A stretch of DNA of 64,000 nucleotides from Roseibacillus persicicus (lineage in GTDB: Bacteria > Verrucomicrobiota > Verrucomicrobiia > Verrucomicrobiales > Akkermansiaceae): the NCBI RefSeq assembly GCF_014651675.1, contig NZ_BMXI01000002.1, positions 357,524-421,523 on the forward strand, written 5' to 3'. The position numbers and the translations under genes were made by a program. Below, one piece after another: positions 8,329 to 17,055 of the stretch; within the stretch, counting starts at the first letter, position 1; each line of letters starts with the position of its first letter. The notes beneath the pieces were generated by a model. The model worked only from the letters and a program-made list of their open reading frames with translations, did not search any database and had not been told where the DNA came from.

Positions 8329-10203
8329 ATGGCTGACTCCCAGTCGACTATCGCACTCAATATTGGCTCGCAGCGCATTTCGATGGCTGTTTTCTCCCCT
8401 AAAAAAGGGGGAGGATTGACTCTTAAAAAATATCAGGAAATCGACATTCTCGCGGATCCCGCTGCTGAATCGATGCGCAACGCAGAAGTGCGTGGTGCCA
8501 TCGCCCAGTTGGCGAAGTCCCTGAAGACTGGCAAGGACAAGATCCGGGCCAGTGTTCCCGGGCATTCCGTAATCACCAAGTTTGTCAAACTTCCACCCAT
8601 CGACAGCGACGATTTGTCCGAGCTGGTAACGATGGAAGCTCAGCAGCAAATTCCTTTTCCATTGGATGAAGGCGCTTGGGATTGGGCCGCAGTCGAAAGC
8701 GGGGGGATTGAGAAGGAGGTGATTCTGGTCGCTATCCGTCAGGAAGTTCTCGATGACATCAGCGAGTCGGTCTCCGGCGCGGGTCTGAGCCTCAAGGAGG
8801 TCGATTCCGCACCGACAGCTCTCTACAACGCTTTTCGTTTCAACTATCCGGATGTCAATGAGCCCGTGCTTCTGGTTGATATCGGAGCCAAGTCCACGGA
8901 GCTGATTTATATTGAAGGCAAGAAGCTCTTCATCCAAGGGGTGAACTCACCAGGAACAACTGGTGCTAGCCTGACCACTGCGATTTCAAAAGAGTTTGGA
9001 GTCACTTTCGCAGAGGCAGAGGCCCACAAGGTTGGCTCTGGAGTCGTAAGTCTTGGCAGCACCGAGGGCATGGACGAAGCGACCGCCGCTTTGGCGTCCT
9101 TTATCCGCAATGCCGTGAACCGTCTTCCCGGTGAGATTTCCCGCCGGACGAATTTCTACCGCTCGCAGCAAGGTGGCAATGCGCCAACCAAGGTCTATCT
9201 CGCGGGTGGGGGAGCGAATCTGGGTTATCTGGTCGACTTCCTACAGGAGAAGCTCTCTCTGCCAGTCGAGCCATTCAATCCTCTCCGCAGGGTTGGGGTC
9301 GCTGACGAGTCTTTGGCTGCCAAAGCTCACCAGCTTGGTGAATTGGTTGGGTTGGGCGTCGAAGGGGCAGGCAAAGCCGAGCTCCACATCGACCTTGTGC
9401 CCACTTCGGTTGGTGCCGAGCGGGCCAGTGCCCGTCGGAAGCCTTGGCTCTTGGCTGCTTCTGGAATCGTTCTCGCTGGTCTCGGTGCTTGGGCAGGAAC
9501 CAAGTTCGTAGCCGCCGGCAAGGCCGAGGAAAGATTGGCTCAAATCACCGAGAGGGAGAGCGAATTGGCTCCTTATGCCGATATTTTGACCAAGTGGAAT
9601 GACTCGGTGGAGGTCATCAGTAGTGTCGGCGCGGAGTATGCCGGATACCAGGAGGCTCGCACGGAATGGATTGGAATCTTGAACGAGATTCGCGATTATT
9701 TCGCAAGCGAGACCGTCTGGATTACCGAGCTCCGTCCCTACGTGAACTACAATCCCGGTTCTCCGGATTCCGGCAAATCTTACGCTAAAGGAGGCTTTGA
9801 TCGCTTGGCCTTTGGTGAAACCTTTGTCGACGCAAAAAGCCGCGAGGGCAAGGACGTCGTCGGCGAGCCTGCTGTAAACGCCATTCGTATCGATGGGTTC
9901 TGGCGTTCCGGCGTTGATGGGAAAGATCATCGCGCTGTGACTGAGATTCTTGAGAACATCAAGAAAGGCGTCGCGGCAGCTGAGAAGGCAGCGGAAGACA
10001 ATGGCACCGAGCCGGACACCTACTTTTCACTAACGAAGGAGGACTATGATTCAGGTGACATTTTGTCTCTCTCTGACGCGGAAATTTTAACGAACAACAA
10101 CACTACCCTTGCAGAGGCTACTTACGGTGCGCCTTTCACCATGATTCTTCCGCTAAGGGAGCCAATCAGCTTTGCCGAGGTCACCGAGGGTAAGAAACTC
10201 TAA
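8329..10203 (+). CDS. PilM-PilN fusion of a type IV pilus-like system (Amuc_1101-like)
   Basis: 624 residues. The N-terminal ~355 residues are a cytoplasmic actin-like PilM/FtsA-type ATPase fold: IALNIGSQRI phosphate loop, LVDIGAKSTELIYI second phosphate loop, and VYLAGGGANLGYL adenosine motif. A transmembrane helix follows at about 371-393 (PWLLAASGIVLAGLGAWAGTKFV), then a periplasmic coiled-coil and ferredoxin-like part resembling PilN. In most type IV pilus operons these are two proteins whose PilN tail docks into PilM; here they are one chain. Downstream genes follow by 18 and 15 bases, so one transcript is likely. Confidence 0.85.
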   Translation: MADSQSTIALNIGSQRISMAVFSPKKGGGLTLKKYQEIDILADPAAESMRNAEVRGAIAQLAKSLKTGKDKIRASVPGHSVITKFVKLPPIDSDDLSELVTMEAQQQIPFPLDEGAWDWAAVESGGIEKEVILVAIRQEVLDDISESVSGAGLSLKEVDSAPTALYNAFRFNYPDVNEPVLLVDIGAKSTELIYIEGKKLFIQGVNSPGTTGASLTTAISKEFGVTFAEAEAHKVGSGVVSLGSTEGMDEATAALASFIRNAVNRLPGEISRRTNFYRSQQGGNAPTKVYLAGGGANLGYLVDFLQEKLSLPVEPFNPLRRVGVADESLAAKAHQLGELVGLGVEGAGKAELHIDLVPTSVGAERASARRKPWLLAASGIVLAGLGAWAGTKFVAAGKAEERLAQITERESELAPYADILTKWNDSVEVISSVGAEYAGYQEARTEWIGILNEIRDYFASETVWITELRPYVNYNPGSPDSGKSYAKGGFDRLAFGETFVDAKSREGKDVVGEPAVNAIRIDGFWRSGVDGKDHRAVTEILENIKKGVAAAEKAAEDNGTEPDTYFSLTKEDYDSGDILSLSDAEILTNNNTTLAEATYGAPFTMILPLREPISFAEVTEGKKL

Positions 10204-10221
10204 AGAATTTAAGGGAATAGA

Positions 10222-11220
10222 ATGAAAGAAAACGGATTTGCAATTGGATTGCTAGTGGGGACCCTCGTCATCGGAGGTGGCTTGGTTGCCCTCGGAATGG
10301 GTCAGAGTAAGAAGTATGCTGAACTGCAAGGGGAGTACACTTCGATTAAGGCTAATGTGGAGCAAATGGCTCGCGTGACGCCTTTTCCAACTGAGGAGAA
10401 TCGCGATGAGCGCAAGACTGAGGTTGTCGCCTTTTTGGGTAAAGTGGAAGGGCTTCAGAAGGCCATGCAGGGCTTCCGGCCCGAGAATCTCGAAAAAATC
10501 TCGCCCTCAGAGCTTCAGAACCGCTTGGTGACCAAGACCGAGGCCGTCAAGGCTCTCTTCGATGAGAAGGAAATTGACTACCCGGAAAAGTTTGCCTTCG
10601 GCATGGAGTCTTATCTCGACTCTTTGGCGAATCCAGAAGCGACCGCCAAGTTGAATTACCAGCTTGAAGCGACCGAGTGGCTCTTTAAGAAGCTGGCGGA
10701 ATTTGAAAAGGTTTACGACGTTCAGAACATTGTGCGCGAACCTCTCCCGTCCGAGTCAGGCCAGGATTGGACTCTCATTTATGATGAGCTTCGTGAGCCC
10801 GTCCCGTTGGCGCAAAGCATGCCGATGGAGCTGGTGTTCTACGCGGATGAAGCCGCAGCGAACGAGTTCATCTCTTCATTGGTTTCATCCAAGGAATATT
10901 TCTTCACAATCGATATGGTTCGGATTGGGAATGCCAAAACTACCCCTCCAACCCGTGCTGATGCCGGATTGGAAGAGTATGAGGAAGACGAGGAGGAAGA
11001 TGCGGGAGGCGGCTTCGGCGGCTTCGGCAACTTCAACTTTGACGAAGAGCCTGCGGAAGGAGATGCCGCAGAGGAAGAGGAAGTGGAGCCCGAAGAGGCT
11101 TCCGTCGTGGACGAGGGAATCGTGTTGGGTCAAATCGCAGGTGAAGAAGGTCTCTTCGTCGGTCTGCAATTGCGTCTCCTGCTTTTCTCCGAGGAATTTA
11201 AGCTTCCAGAATTCAACTAG
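10222..11220 (+). CDS. Amuc_1100-like pilus inner-membrane protein (PilO-like)
   Basis: 332 residues: N-terminal membrane anchor (IGLLVGTLVIGGGLVALGMG, residues 8-27), a long helical region, then two alpha/beta periplasmic units. From memory it follows Amuc_1100 of A. muciniphila in length and layout, notably PMELVFYADEAAANEF and EYFFTIDMVRIGNAKTTPP, and the last strand (EGLFVGLQLRLLLFSEEF). Between them is an acidic, Gly/Phe-containing linker (about 250-295). Amuc_1100 is known as a pilus-locus outer-surface protein that signals through host TLR2 and structurally resembles PilO/PilN; whether this homologue does so is untested. Confidence 0.8.
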   Translation: MKENGFAIGLLVGTLVIGGGLVALGMGQSKKYAELQGEYTSIKANVEQMARVTPFPTEENRDERKTEVVAFLGKVEGLQKAMQGFRPENLEKISPSELQNRLVTKTEAVKALFDEKEIDYPEKFAFGMESYLDSLANPEATAKLNYQLEATEWLFKKLAEFEKVYDVQNIVREPLPSESGQDWTLIYDELREPVPLAQSMPMELVFYADEAAANEFISSLVSSKEYFFTIDMVRIGNAKTTPPTRADAGLEEYEEDEEEDAGGGFGGFGNFNFDEEPAEGDAAEEEEVEPEEASVVDEGIVLGQIAGEEGLFVGLQLRLLLFSEEFKLPEFN

Positions 11221-11235
11221 AACTCCCTTTAGACA

Positions 11236-12261
11236 ATGAAAGATAAATACGAAAAAGTTCTCTTAGGTGTCGCAGCCCTGATTGCGGTCGCAATGATTGT
11301 TCTGGGAGTGATGAAGCTCGGAGCAGTTGAGGAAGATTTTCCTGAAGCGGCTGAAAATCCACGTGATGCGGATGCCATCGCAGCCGAAGAGGTCGTCGCG
11401 GATGCCGCCAGCGCCTTATCCAAGCCGCCGATTCTCGCCAAGGTGAGCACGCCAAAAGGGCGCGAAGTGAAGTCCTTCACTCCAGTAAACCTCTTTGTGC
11501 GCAAAGGTGCGCCCATGAATGAGACGGTTGATCCCGAGGCTCCGGGCGAAAAACCAGTTCACCCGCCAATTCCTAACAGCTGGTGGCTGAAGTATGGAAT
11601 GGGTAAGGAAATGGGTTATGGCAATGCGCCACAACGTGACTTCGATGGTGATGGCTTTTCCAACCTTGAGGAATACAAGGCGAAGACCGAACCTAACAAT
11701 AAGAACAGCTTCCCATCCCTCTTTGCCAAGTTGAAGGTGGCGAGCATCGAGAAGGAGCAATGGTATCTTCGTTTCTCCAACTTCGGTGGCGGTGCGTTGA
11801 GTTTCCGGATTGAAGGAATTCAAGGCGGAAAAAAGGTGGAAAACCGGATGCGTGGCGGGCTCGCCGTTCCTCCTGGAACTGAATTCTTCGAAGAAGGACC
11901 TTACCAGAAACGCTTCAAGTTCGTTGAACTGAAGACTGAAGAGAAAAACGGAATTCCAAAGGACATCGCGATGGTCGAAGACCTGAAGCCGGGCAAAGAA
12001 GGAAAGATGTATAGTATTCCTTCTGGTAGCCACAAGACTTTCCAGAATGATTACACTGGGCGTCTTTACCTCGATACTCCCGATACCAAGGATAACGTTT
12101 TTCCGGTCGAAGAGGGGATGTCTTTCTCTCTCCCGTTTGACCCGGATGCCGCAGAAAAGCCGTATACCCTGAAAGAGATCAGCGGCGACGGAACCACGGC
12201 ACATTTACTTTGGCTGGACAATGGCGAGACGAAAGAGCTCGAATTGAAGGTTGAAAACTAG
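11236..12261 (+). CDS. Amuc_1099-like pilus-locus protein
   Basis: 341 residues with an N-terminal membrane anchor (VLLGVAALIAVAMIVLGVMKLG) and a large periplasmic part. Residues about 130-145 hold DFDGDGFSNLEEYKAKTEP, a calcium-loop-like segment common in exported verrucomicrobial proteins. It stands exactly between the PilO-like gene and the secretin, the place of Amuc_1099, and where PilP-type lipoproteins bridge PilNO to the secretin in other bacteria. A bridging role is inferred from gene order; I see no PilP signature or lipobox. Confidence 0.75.
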   Translation: MKDKYEKVLLGVAALIAVAMIVLGVMKLGAVEEDFPEAAENPRDADAIAAEEVVADAASALSKPPILAKVSTPKGREVKSFTPVNLFVRKGAPMNETVDPEAPGEKPVHPPIPNSWWLKYGMGKEMGYGNAPQRDFDGDGFSNLEEYKAKTEPNNKNSFPSLFAKLKVASIEKEQWYLRFSNFGGGALSFRIEGIQGGKKVENRMRGGLAVPPGTEFFEEGPYQKRFKFVELKTEEKNGIPKDIAMVEDLKPGKEGKMYSIPSGSHKTFQNDYTGRLYLDTPDTKDNVFPVEEGMSFSLPFDPDAAEKPYTLKEISGDGTTAHLLWLDNGETKELELKVEN

Positions 12262-12297
12262 AAAACTTCGTATCTTCAAAAAATAGACTTCACAAAC

Positions 12298-12313
12298 CCC
12301 CTCGTTTTGAGGG
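12298..12313 (+). other. Intercistronic mRNA hairpin before the secretin gene
   Basis: CCCTC / GAGGG arms close a GTTTT loop, 20 bases before the secretin ATG. There is no T-run, so it may tune secretin translation or mRNA ends rather than stop transcription. Confidence 0.4.
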
Positions 12314-12333
12314 ACTCTATCACACACCAAATC

Positions 12334-14913
12334 ATGCAGCACACCACAACGCGCTTTCACGCAGGATTACTGGCGCTCGCCTTTGCAGCGACGCCTCTCA
12401 CTTACAGCCCGGGCCAAAGCCTGTTGGCTGAGGAGAGACTCCGCCGGGAAGCAGCGACAGAACAAGCCGTTGACCTTCTGATGCAAGGTCGTAAGTCCTA
12501 TGCTTCCAAAGATTACGAAGAGGCGGTTCGCCTTTATAAGGAAGCTCTCAATGTTCTTCCCATCGGTCCAAAGACTGAAGTGAAGCGCAACGAAATTATC
12601 GCTCACCTCGGTGACGGCAGTGTTGCTCTTGCGCAACAGTATCGTCGGACTGGTAAGTATGATGAGGCCAAAGGACTTCTCAATGATGTCTTGGTTGCTG
12701 ATCCCGATCGCTTCCAGGCTGAAAAGTCTCTCGAGTATTTTGATGATCCTATCCGGGTGAATCCATCTTTGACTCACGAGCACTCACAGAATGTCGACGA
12801 GGTTCGTCGTCTCCTCTATCAGGGTGAAGGTTTTTACAATCTTGCTGACTATGATAAGGCTGAAATGAAGTTCCATGCCGTTCTTCGTATCGACCCTTAC
12901 AACAAAGCTGCTCGCCGTTGGTTGGAGCGTTGTGCCGCAATCAAGTCTGACTACTACCGCGCTGCTTACGACCACACTCGGGCTCAGCTTCTCATGGAAG
13001 TAGACAAAGCCTGGGAATTGACCGTTCCTTCTATCGCGGAGCAAGGGCAATTCATCGGAGGTGGAGGCCAAATCAACAACGGTCGCTCTCTGAACATCAC
13101 AAACAAGCTTCAGAACATCATCATCCCGCGGGTTGACTTCGCAGATACCCCGCTTGATGAGGCCATGGAGTATTTGACTCAGAAGTCAATCGAGCTCGAT
13201 ACCGACCCGGATCCTACTCGCAAGGGGATTAACTTCGTGATCGAAAAGGGCACTGTTTCCGGAAGCGGAGGTGGAGTGGACGAGTCTCTTGATGGAGGCG
13301 GTCTCCTTCTAGGTGACGACCCATCCTCGAAGACTATCGACGTTCTTCGTCTACGCAACGTGCCTTTGGCGACTGCCTTGGAATACGTGTGTAACAAGAC
13401 TGGTCTTCGTTACCGTGTTGATGAATACGCGGTTACTCTTTTGCCAATCGGCTCCTCCGGAAGCGCTGACCTCGTGACTCGCACGTGGACTGTTCCTCCG
13501 ACTTTCAAAACTGACCTTTCTGATGGTGATTCCGGCGGTGGCGGTGATTCCAGCGATCCATTTGCCAGCGACGAAGGTCTTGGTGGTGCTGGCCTCTCAG
13601 TGAGAAAGACAGTGAAGGAGTTGCTCAGCGACAGTGGTGTTGATTTCCCCGACGGAACCAGCGCCCGCTACATCTCCAGTTCTTCCAGTTTGATTGTGAA
13701 GAACACTGTTTCCAACTTGGACCTCGTTGACCAGATTGTTGAAAACCTGCTGAAGGAAACTCCCAAGCAGATTCGCATCATGACCAAGTTTGTGGAAGTT
13801 GCTCAGGAGAATACTGACGAGCTCGGATTCGACTGGTTGGTAAGTCCTTTCGGAGTTTCCAGTGAGTTCTTTGCTGGTGGTGGAACTACTAGTAATGGTG
13901 CAGCTCGCACAGGCGGTGACTTTGTAGGAACTGTTGGAGCATTCACTCTACCAAACGTTCCTGCCGACACCAGCGCGGCCTTGACTGGCGGCACTGTAAC
14001 AAGCGGTCTCCGTTCCGGTGATTATGCCGTATCCAAGAACAGCATCGATTCTGTTCTTAATAATCCCGACCGCACAGCCCAGAGCAACGCGGTTGCTCCC
14101 GGCATCCTTTCTCTCACAGGCCTCTTCACAGATGGTCAAGTGCAGATGATTATGCGCGGATTGGCTCAGAAAAAAGGAACTGATATTATGACCGCTCCTA
14201 GCGTTCTGGCTCGTTCCGGTGAAACTGCGACTATCGAAATTATTCGCGAGTTTATCTATCCAACTGAATACGAACCACCAGAACTTCCTAACCAAGTTGG
14301 TGCTACTGGTGGTATCGGTGGCGGAACAGGAAGCGGAATCTTCCCCGTAACTCCTTCGACTCCGACTGCTTTCGAGACCCGTAACACCGGTGTTACTCTC
14401 GAGATTCAGCCTACCATTGGTGCGAATGACTACGTGATTGACCTTCGCTTCGCTCCCGAGATTGTGGAGTTTGAGGGATTCATCAACTACGGCAGCCCCA
14501 TCACTTCGCCTGCTTCGGATGCCTTCGGTAACCCAACAAACGTGACGATTACCGAAAACCGCATCGAGATGCCGGTCTTCGCAAGTCGCCGGGTCAACAC
14601 TGGTCTGACTATCTATGACGGCCACACTGTGGCAGTTGGTGGTCTGATGCGTGAAGACGTCCAACGCGTCGAGGATAAGGTGCCAATTTTCGGTGACCTT
14701 CCTTGGATTGGCCGTCTCTTCCAGAGCAACTCTGAGAACCACATCAAGAGCAACTTGATTATCTTCGTGACCGCGCAGATTATCGACGCTACTGGTCGTC
14801 CAATCAATGGTGGCAACACCGGACTCGGTGACCCAGGTGCAGGTGTATCAGACTTCGCAGCACCCGCTGGTATGGACGGAATGGTTCTTCCTTCCATCAC
14901 TGATGAGAAGTAA
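12334..14913 (+). CDS. Secretin (PilQ/GspD family, Amuc_1098-like) with N-terminal TPR repeats
   Basis: 859-residue outer-membrane channel. The ATG giving MQHTTTRFHAGL starts a signal peptide (LLALAFAATPLTYSPGQS). TPR-like helices follow (SYASKDYEEAVRLYKEAL; EGFYNLADYDKAEMKFHAVL), then secretin N-domains (IPRVDFADTPLDEAMEYL; SARYISSSSSLIVKNT) and the C-terminal secretin domain with TAPSVLARSGETATIEI, RNTGVTLEIQPTIG and VPIFGDLPWIGRLFQ. The TPR plus secretin arrangement is typical of this phylum. Last gene of the pilus operon, and the pore for fibre or protein export. Confidence 0.9.
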   Translation: MQHTTTRFHAGLLALAFAATPLTYSPGQSLLAEERLRREAATEQAVDLLMQGRKSYASKDYEEAVRLYKEALNVLPIGPKTEVKRNEIIAHLGDGSVALAQQYRRTGKYDEAKGLLNDVLVADPDRFQAEKSLEYFDDPIRVNPSLTHEHSQNVDEVRRLLYQGEGFYNLADYDKAEMKFHAVLRIDPYNKAARRWLERCAAIKSDYYRAAYDHTRAQLLMEVDKAWELTVPSIAEQGQFIGGGGQINNGRSLNITNKLQNIIIPRVDFADTPLDEAMEYLTQKSIELDTDPDPTRKGINFVIEKGTVSGSGGGVDESLDGGGLLLGDDPSSKTIDVLRLRNVPLATALEYVCNKTGLRYRVDEYAVTLLPIGSSGSADLVTRTWTVPPTFKTDLSDGDSGGGGDSSDPFASDEGLGGAGLSVRKTVKELLSDSGVDFPDGTSARYISSSSSLIVKNTVSNLDLVDQIVENLLKETPKQIRIMTKFVEVAQENTDELGFDWLVSPFGVSSEFFAGGGTTSNGAARTGGDFVGTVGAFTLPNVPADTSAALTGGTVTSGLRSGDYAVSKNSIDSVLNNPDRTAQSNAVAPGILSLTGLFTDGQVQMIMRGLAQKKGTDIMTAPSVLARSGETATIEIIREFIYPTEYEPPELPNQVGATGGIGGGTGSGIFPVTPSTPTAFETRNTGVTLEIQPTIGANDYVIDLRFAPEIVEFEGFINYGSPITSPASDAFGNPTNVTITENRIEMPVFASRRVNTGLTIYDGHTVAVGGLMREDVQRVEDKVPIFGDLPWIGRLFQSNSENHIKSNLIIFVTAQIIDATGRPINGGNTGLGDPGAGVSDFAAPAGMDGMVLPSITDEK

Positions 14914-14946
14914 GAGTCTCACTCTTAAGTTCTAGAATTTTACCAA

Positions 14947-14980
14947 GTCTGATGGTTTCGGCCATCAGGCTTTCTTTTTC
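14947..14980 (+). terminator. Rho-independent terminator of the pilus operon
   Basis: Nine-base stem (GTCTGATGG / CCATCAGGC, one G-T pair) with a six-base loop, followed by TTTCTTTTTC. It lies 33 bases after the secretin stop and ends 28 bases before the CoaE-Rho start, separating the two units. Confidence 0.85.
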
Positions 14981-15008
14981 CGACCGATCTCTTTTTCACA
15001 CAATCGTA

Positions 15009-16904
15009 ATGATATCTCTCGTTCTGACCGGTGGCGTCGCCAGCGGCAAATCAACTTTGGCAGGTCTTCTTTCCGAAAGGATCGAGAATATGTTGCTTTT
15101 TGATAGCGATGCCGAAGTTGCCGAGCTCCTCAGTGAATCTTCTGTTCTGAAGGAGGTTAAAGAGGCTCTGGGCTCCGACTGCTTTGACGGGGATCAGTTG
15201 AACAAAGGTGAAGTTCGGAAGCTCATTTTTTCCGACTCGGAGGCTCGTAAACGTTTGGAGGAAATTCTTCATCCCAAAGTGCGCGAGCGTCTCGGTGAGA
15301 TGGCTCGTAAAGGTCAGCGTGAAGGGGTCGACGTTCTTTTGGCTGATATTCCTCTCTACTTTGAAACCGGCTGGAAGTGGGATAATCGGGGAGTGATCGT
15401 CACCGCCTGTCCACGGGATGTGCAGAAAGAAAGATTGGTAGAGCGCCCGGGTCTGGATGAAGAGGTCGCGGAAGCGATTCTCGCTACCCAATTGCCTTGG
15501 GAGGACAAGCTGGCTGCTGCCGACCAAGTCTTCTGGACTTCAGGTCGCGCTGATTTTCTCTCCGAACAAGTCGAGGTTTTCGTTACCAAGATGAAGGGGC
15601 GAATCGAGCATGATCGGGAGAAGAGGGGACCGGTATGTGATATCGAATTACCCGCTATCGCAGACTTGAATGAACTCAGAACTCGTCCTTTGGCAGATCT
15701 CTTGAAGCTGGCTTCCGATTTATCGATTCGTAATACCGGAGCCGAGAAGGGGAAGTTGGTATTCGATATCTTTTGTAAGCTGGGGAACTTCGGATGTGAT
15801 TTGCAGGCCCTGGGGGTACTGGAGAAAGCAAAGGATAGCTTCGCGATGCTTCGGGATCCCGGTCGTAGCTTTAAGCCTGGACCAGACGATGTTTATTTAG
15901 GTGCTCACCTCGTCAAAGAGCACGGATTGGGCGACGGAAATATGGTGAAAGTCCGAGTTCGTCCTCCACGGGGTCGGGATAATTACCTTTCTGTGAGTGA
16001 GGTGTTGGAAATCGAAAGGCAGCCAGCACATCTGTTTGATCCGGGTGACGATTTTGAGAATCTCACTTCGGAATTTCCCGAGGAGCGCTTTCATCTCGAA
16101 ACCAAGGATGAAAAGGACATGGCAGTTCGACTGGTTGACCTTGTCGCACCGCTTGGCAAGGGGCAACGAGGTTTGATTGTGGCGCCGCCACGCGGAGGGA
16201 AGACTGTGCTACTCAAGCAGATCGCTCGTTCTTTGCAGAGCAACCATCCCGAGGTTGAATTAATTATCCTGCTATTGGATGAGCGACCTGAAGAAGTTAG
16301 CGACTTCGAGGATACCGTTGATGCTCAGGTTTATAGCTCAACTTTTGACGAGACCTCGAAGCGGCATGCTCAGGTCTCGGATCTGGTTTTGGCTCGGGCT
16401 CGACGCCTTGTCGAAAATGGCAAGGATGTTGTCATTCTTCTCGATAGTTTGACTCGTTTGGCCAGGGGATACAATAATGCGGCTAGCGGTGGACCAATTG
16501 GTTCGGGAGGAGTGAATCCAGCAGCATTGGCAAAAGCCCGCAAGTTCTTCGGAGCGGCTCGCAATGTCGTCGATGGCGGGAGTTTGACGATTCTTGCGAC
16601 CTGCCTGGTTGAGACTGACAGTCGGATGGACGACGTTATTTTTGAAGAATTGAAGGGGACGGGAAATATGGAAATTCGACTCGATCGAGATCTTGCCGAA
16701 CGACGTGTTTTCCCTGCAATTCATATTCAGCAGAGCGGAACTCGTAATGATGACCGCCTTTATCACAAGGAAGAATTGCCTCGGGTCATTGACTTGCGCC
16801 GCCAGCTGGCCTCCATGCCGGTTGGGGAAGCAGTCGAGACACTCATGAAGCAATTGAAGGGAACCGTGTCTAACGCGGAGTTTTTATTGAAGGGCCTCCG
16901 TTAG
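15009..16904 (+). CDS. coaE-rho: Fusion of dephospho-CoA kinase and transcription terminator Rho
   Basis: One uninterrupted 631-residue frame holding two complete proteins. Residues 1-~200 are CoaE (last step of CoA synthesis): P-loop GGVASGKST (8-16), LFDSDAEVAELL, ILHPKVRERL, ADIPLYFE and ATQLPWEDKLAAADQVFW. From ~211 on is hexameric RNA helicase Rho: LADLLKLASDL, an RNA-binding OB fold (LEKAKDSFAMLRDP, GPDDVYLG), Walker A PPRGGKT (about 391-397), VIILLDSLTRLARGYN and the C-terminal TDSRMDDVIFEELKGTGNME and FPAIHIQQSGTRNDD. Start chosen at MISLVLTGG; the in-frame upstream part is terminator DNA. An internal ATG at 15591 lacks a well-spaced ribosome site, so a true fusion is favoured. Rho's usual DGFGFLR is DSFAMLR here. 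Confidence 0.9.
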   Translation: MISLVLTGGVASGKSTLAGLLSERIENMLLFDSDAEVAELLSESSVLKEVKEALGSDCFDGDQLNKGEVRKLIFSDSEARKRLEEILHPKVRERLGEMARKGQREGVDVLLADIPLYFETGWKWDNRGVIVTACPRDVQKERLVERPGLDEEVAEAILATQLPWEDKLAAADQVFWTSGRADFLSEQVEVFVTKMKGRIEHDREKRGPVCDIELPAIADLNELRTRPLADLLKLASDLSIRNTGAEKGKLVFDIFCKLGNFGCDLQALGVLEKAKDSFAMLRDPGRSFKPGPDDVYLGAHLVKEHGLGDGNMVKVRVRPPRGRDNYLSVSEVLEIERQPAHLFDPGDDFENLTSEFPEERFHLETKDEKDMAVRLVDLVAPLGKGQRGLIVAPPRGGKTVLLKQIARSLQSNHPEVELIILLLDERPEEVSDFEDTVDAQVYSSTFDETSKRHAQVSDLVLARARRLVENGKDVVILLDSLTRLARGYNNAASGGPIGSGGVNPAALAKARKFFGAARNVVDGGSLTILATCLVETDSRMDDVIFEELKGTGNMEIRLDRDLAERRVFPAIHIQQSGTRNDDRLYHKEELPRVIDLRRQLASMPVGEAVETLMKQLKGTVSNAEFLLKGLR

Positions 16905-17055
16905 GAGGTTCCTGTAGGCTGGGGGAGGTTGTTAATGTGCTCTTTACGAGTGGGTTGGCTGACTTTTTCTCCAGGATTTGACAACACACGCCACACCACA
17001 AAAGTTGAAAAGTTATCTAAAAAATTGTCCCGATAGGGGAGAATCGTCTTGCAGC

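Noticed and set aside
16895..16908. CCTCC/GGAGG hairpin over the Rho stop codon as a terminator
   Set aside because: Stem of five bases with four-base loop and no T-run.
16978..17010. TTGACA upstream of the 17056 gene as a promoter -35
   Set aside because: The matching -10 at 17 bases is AAAGTT, too poor to call.
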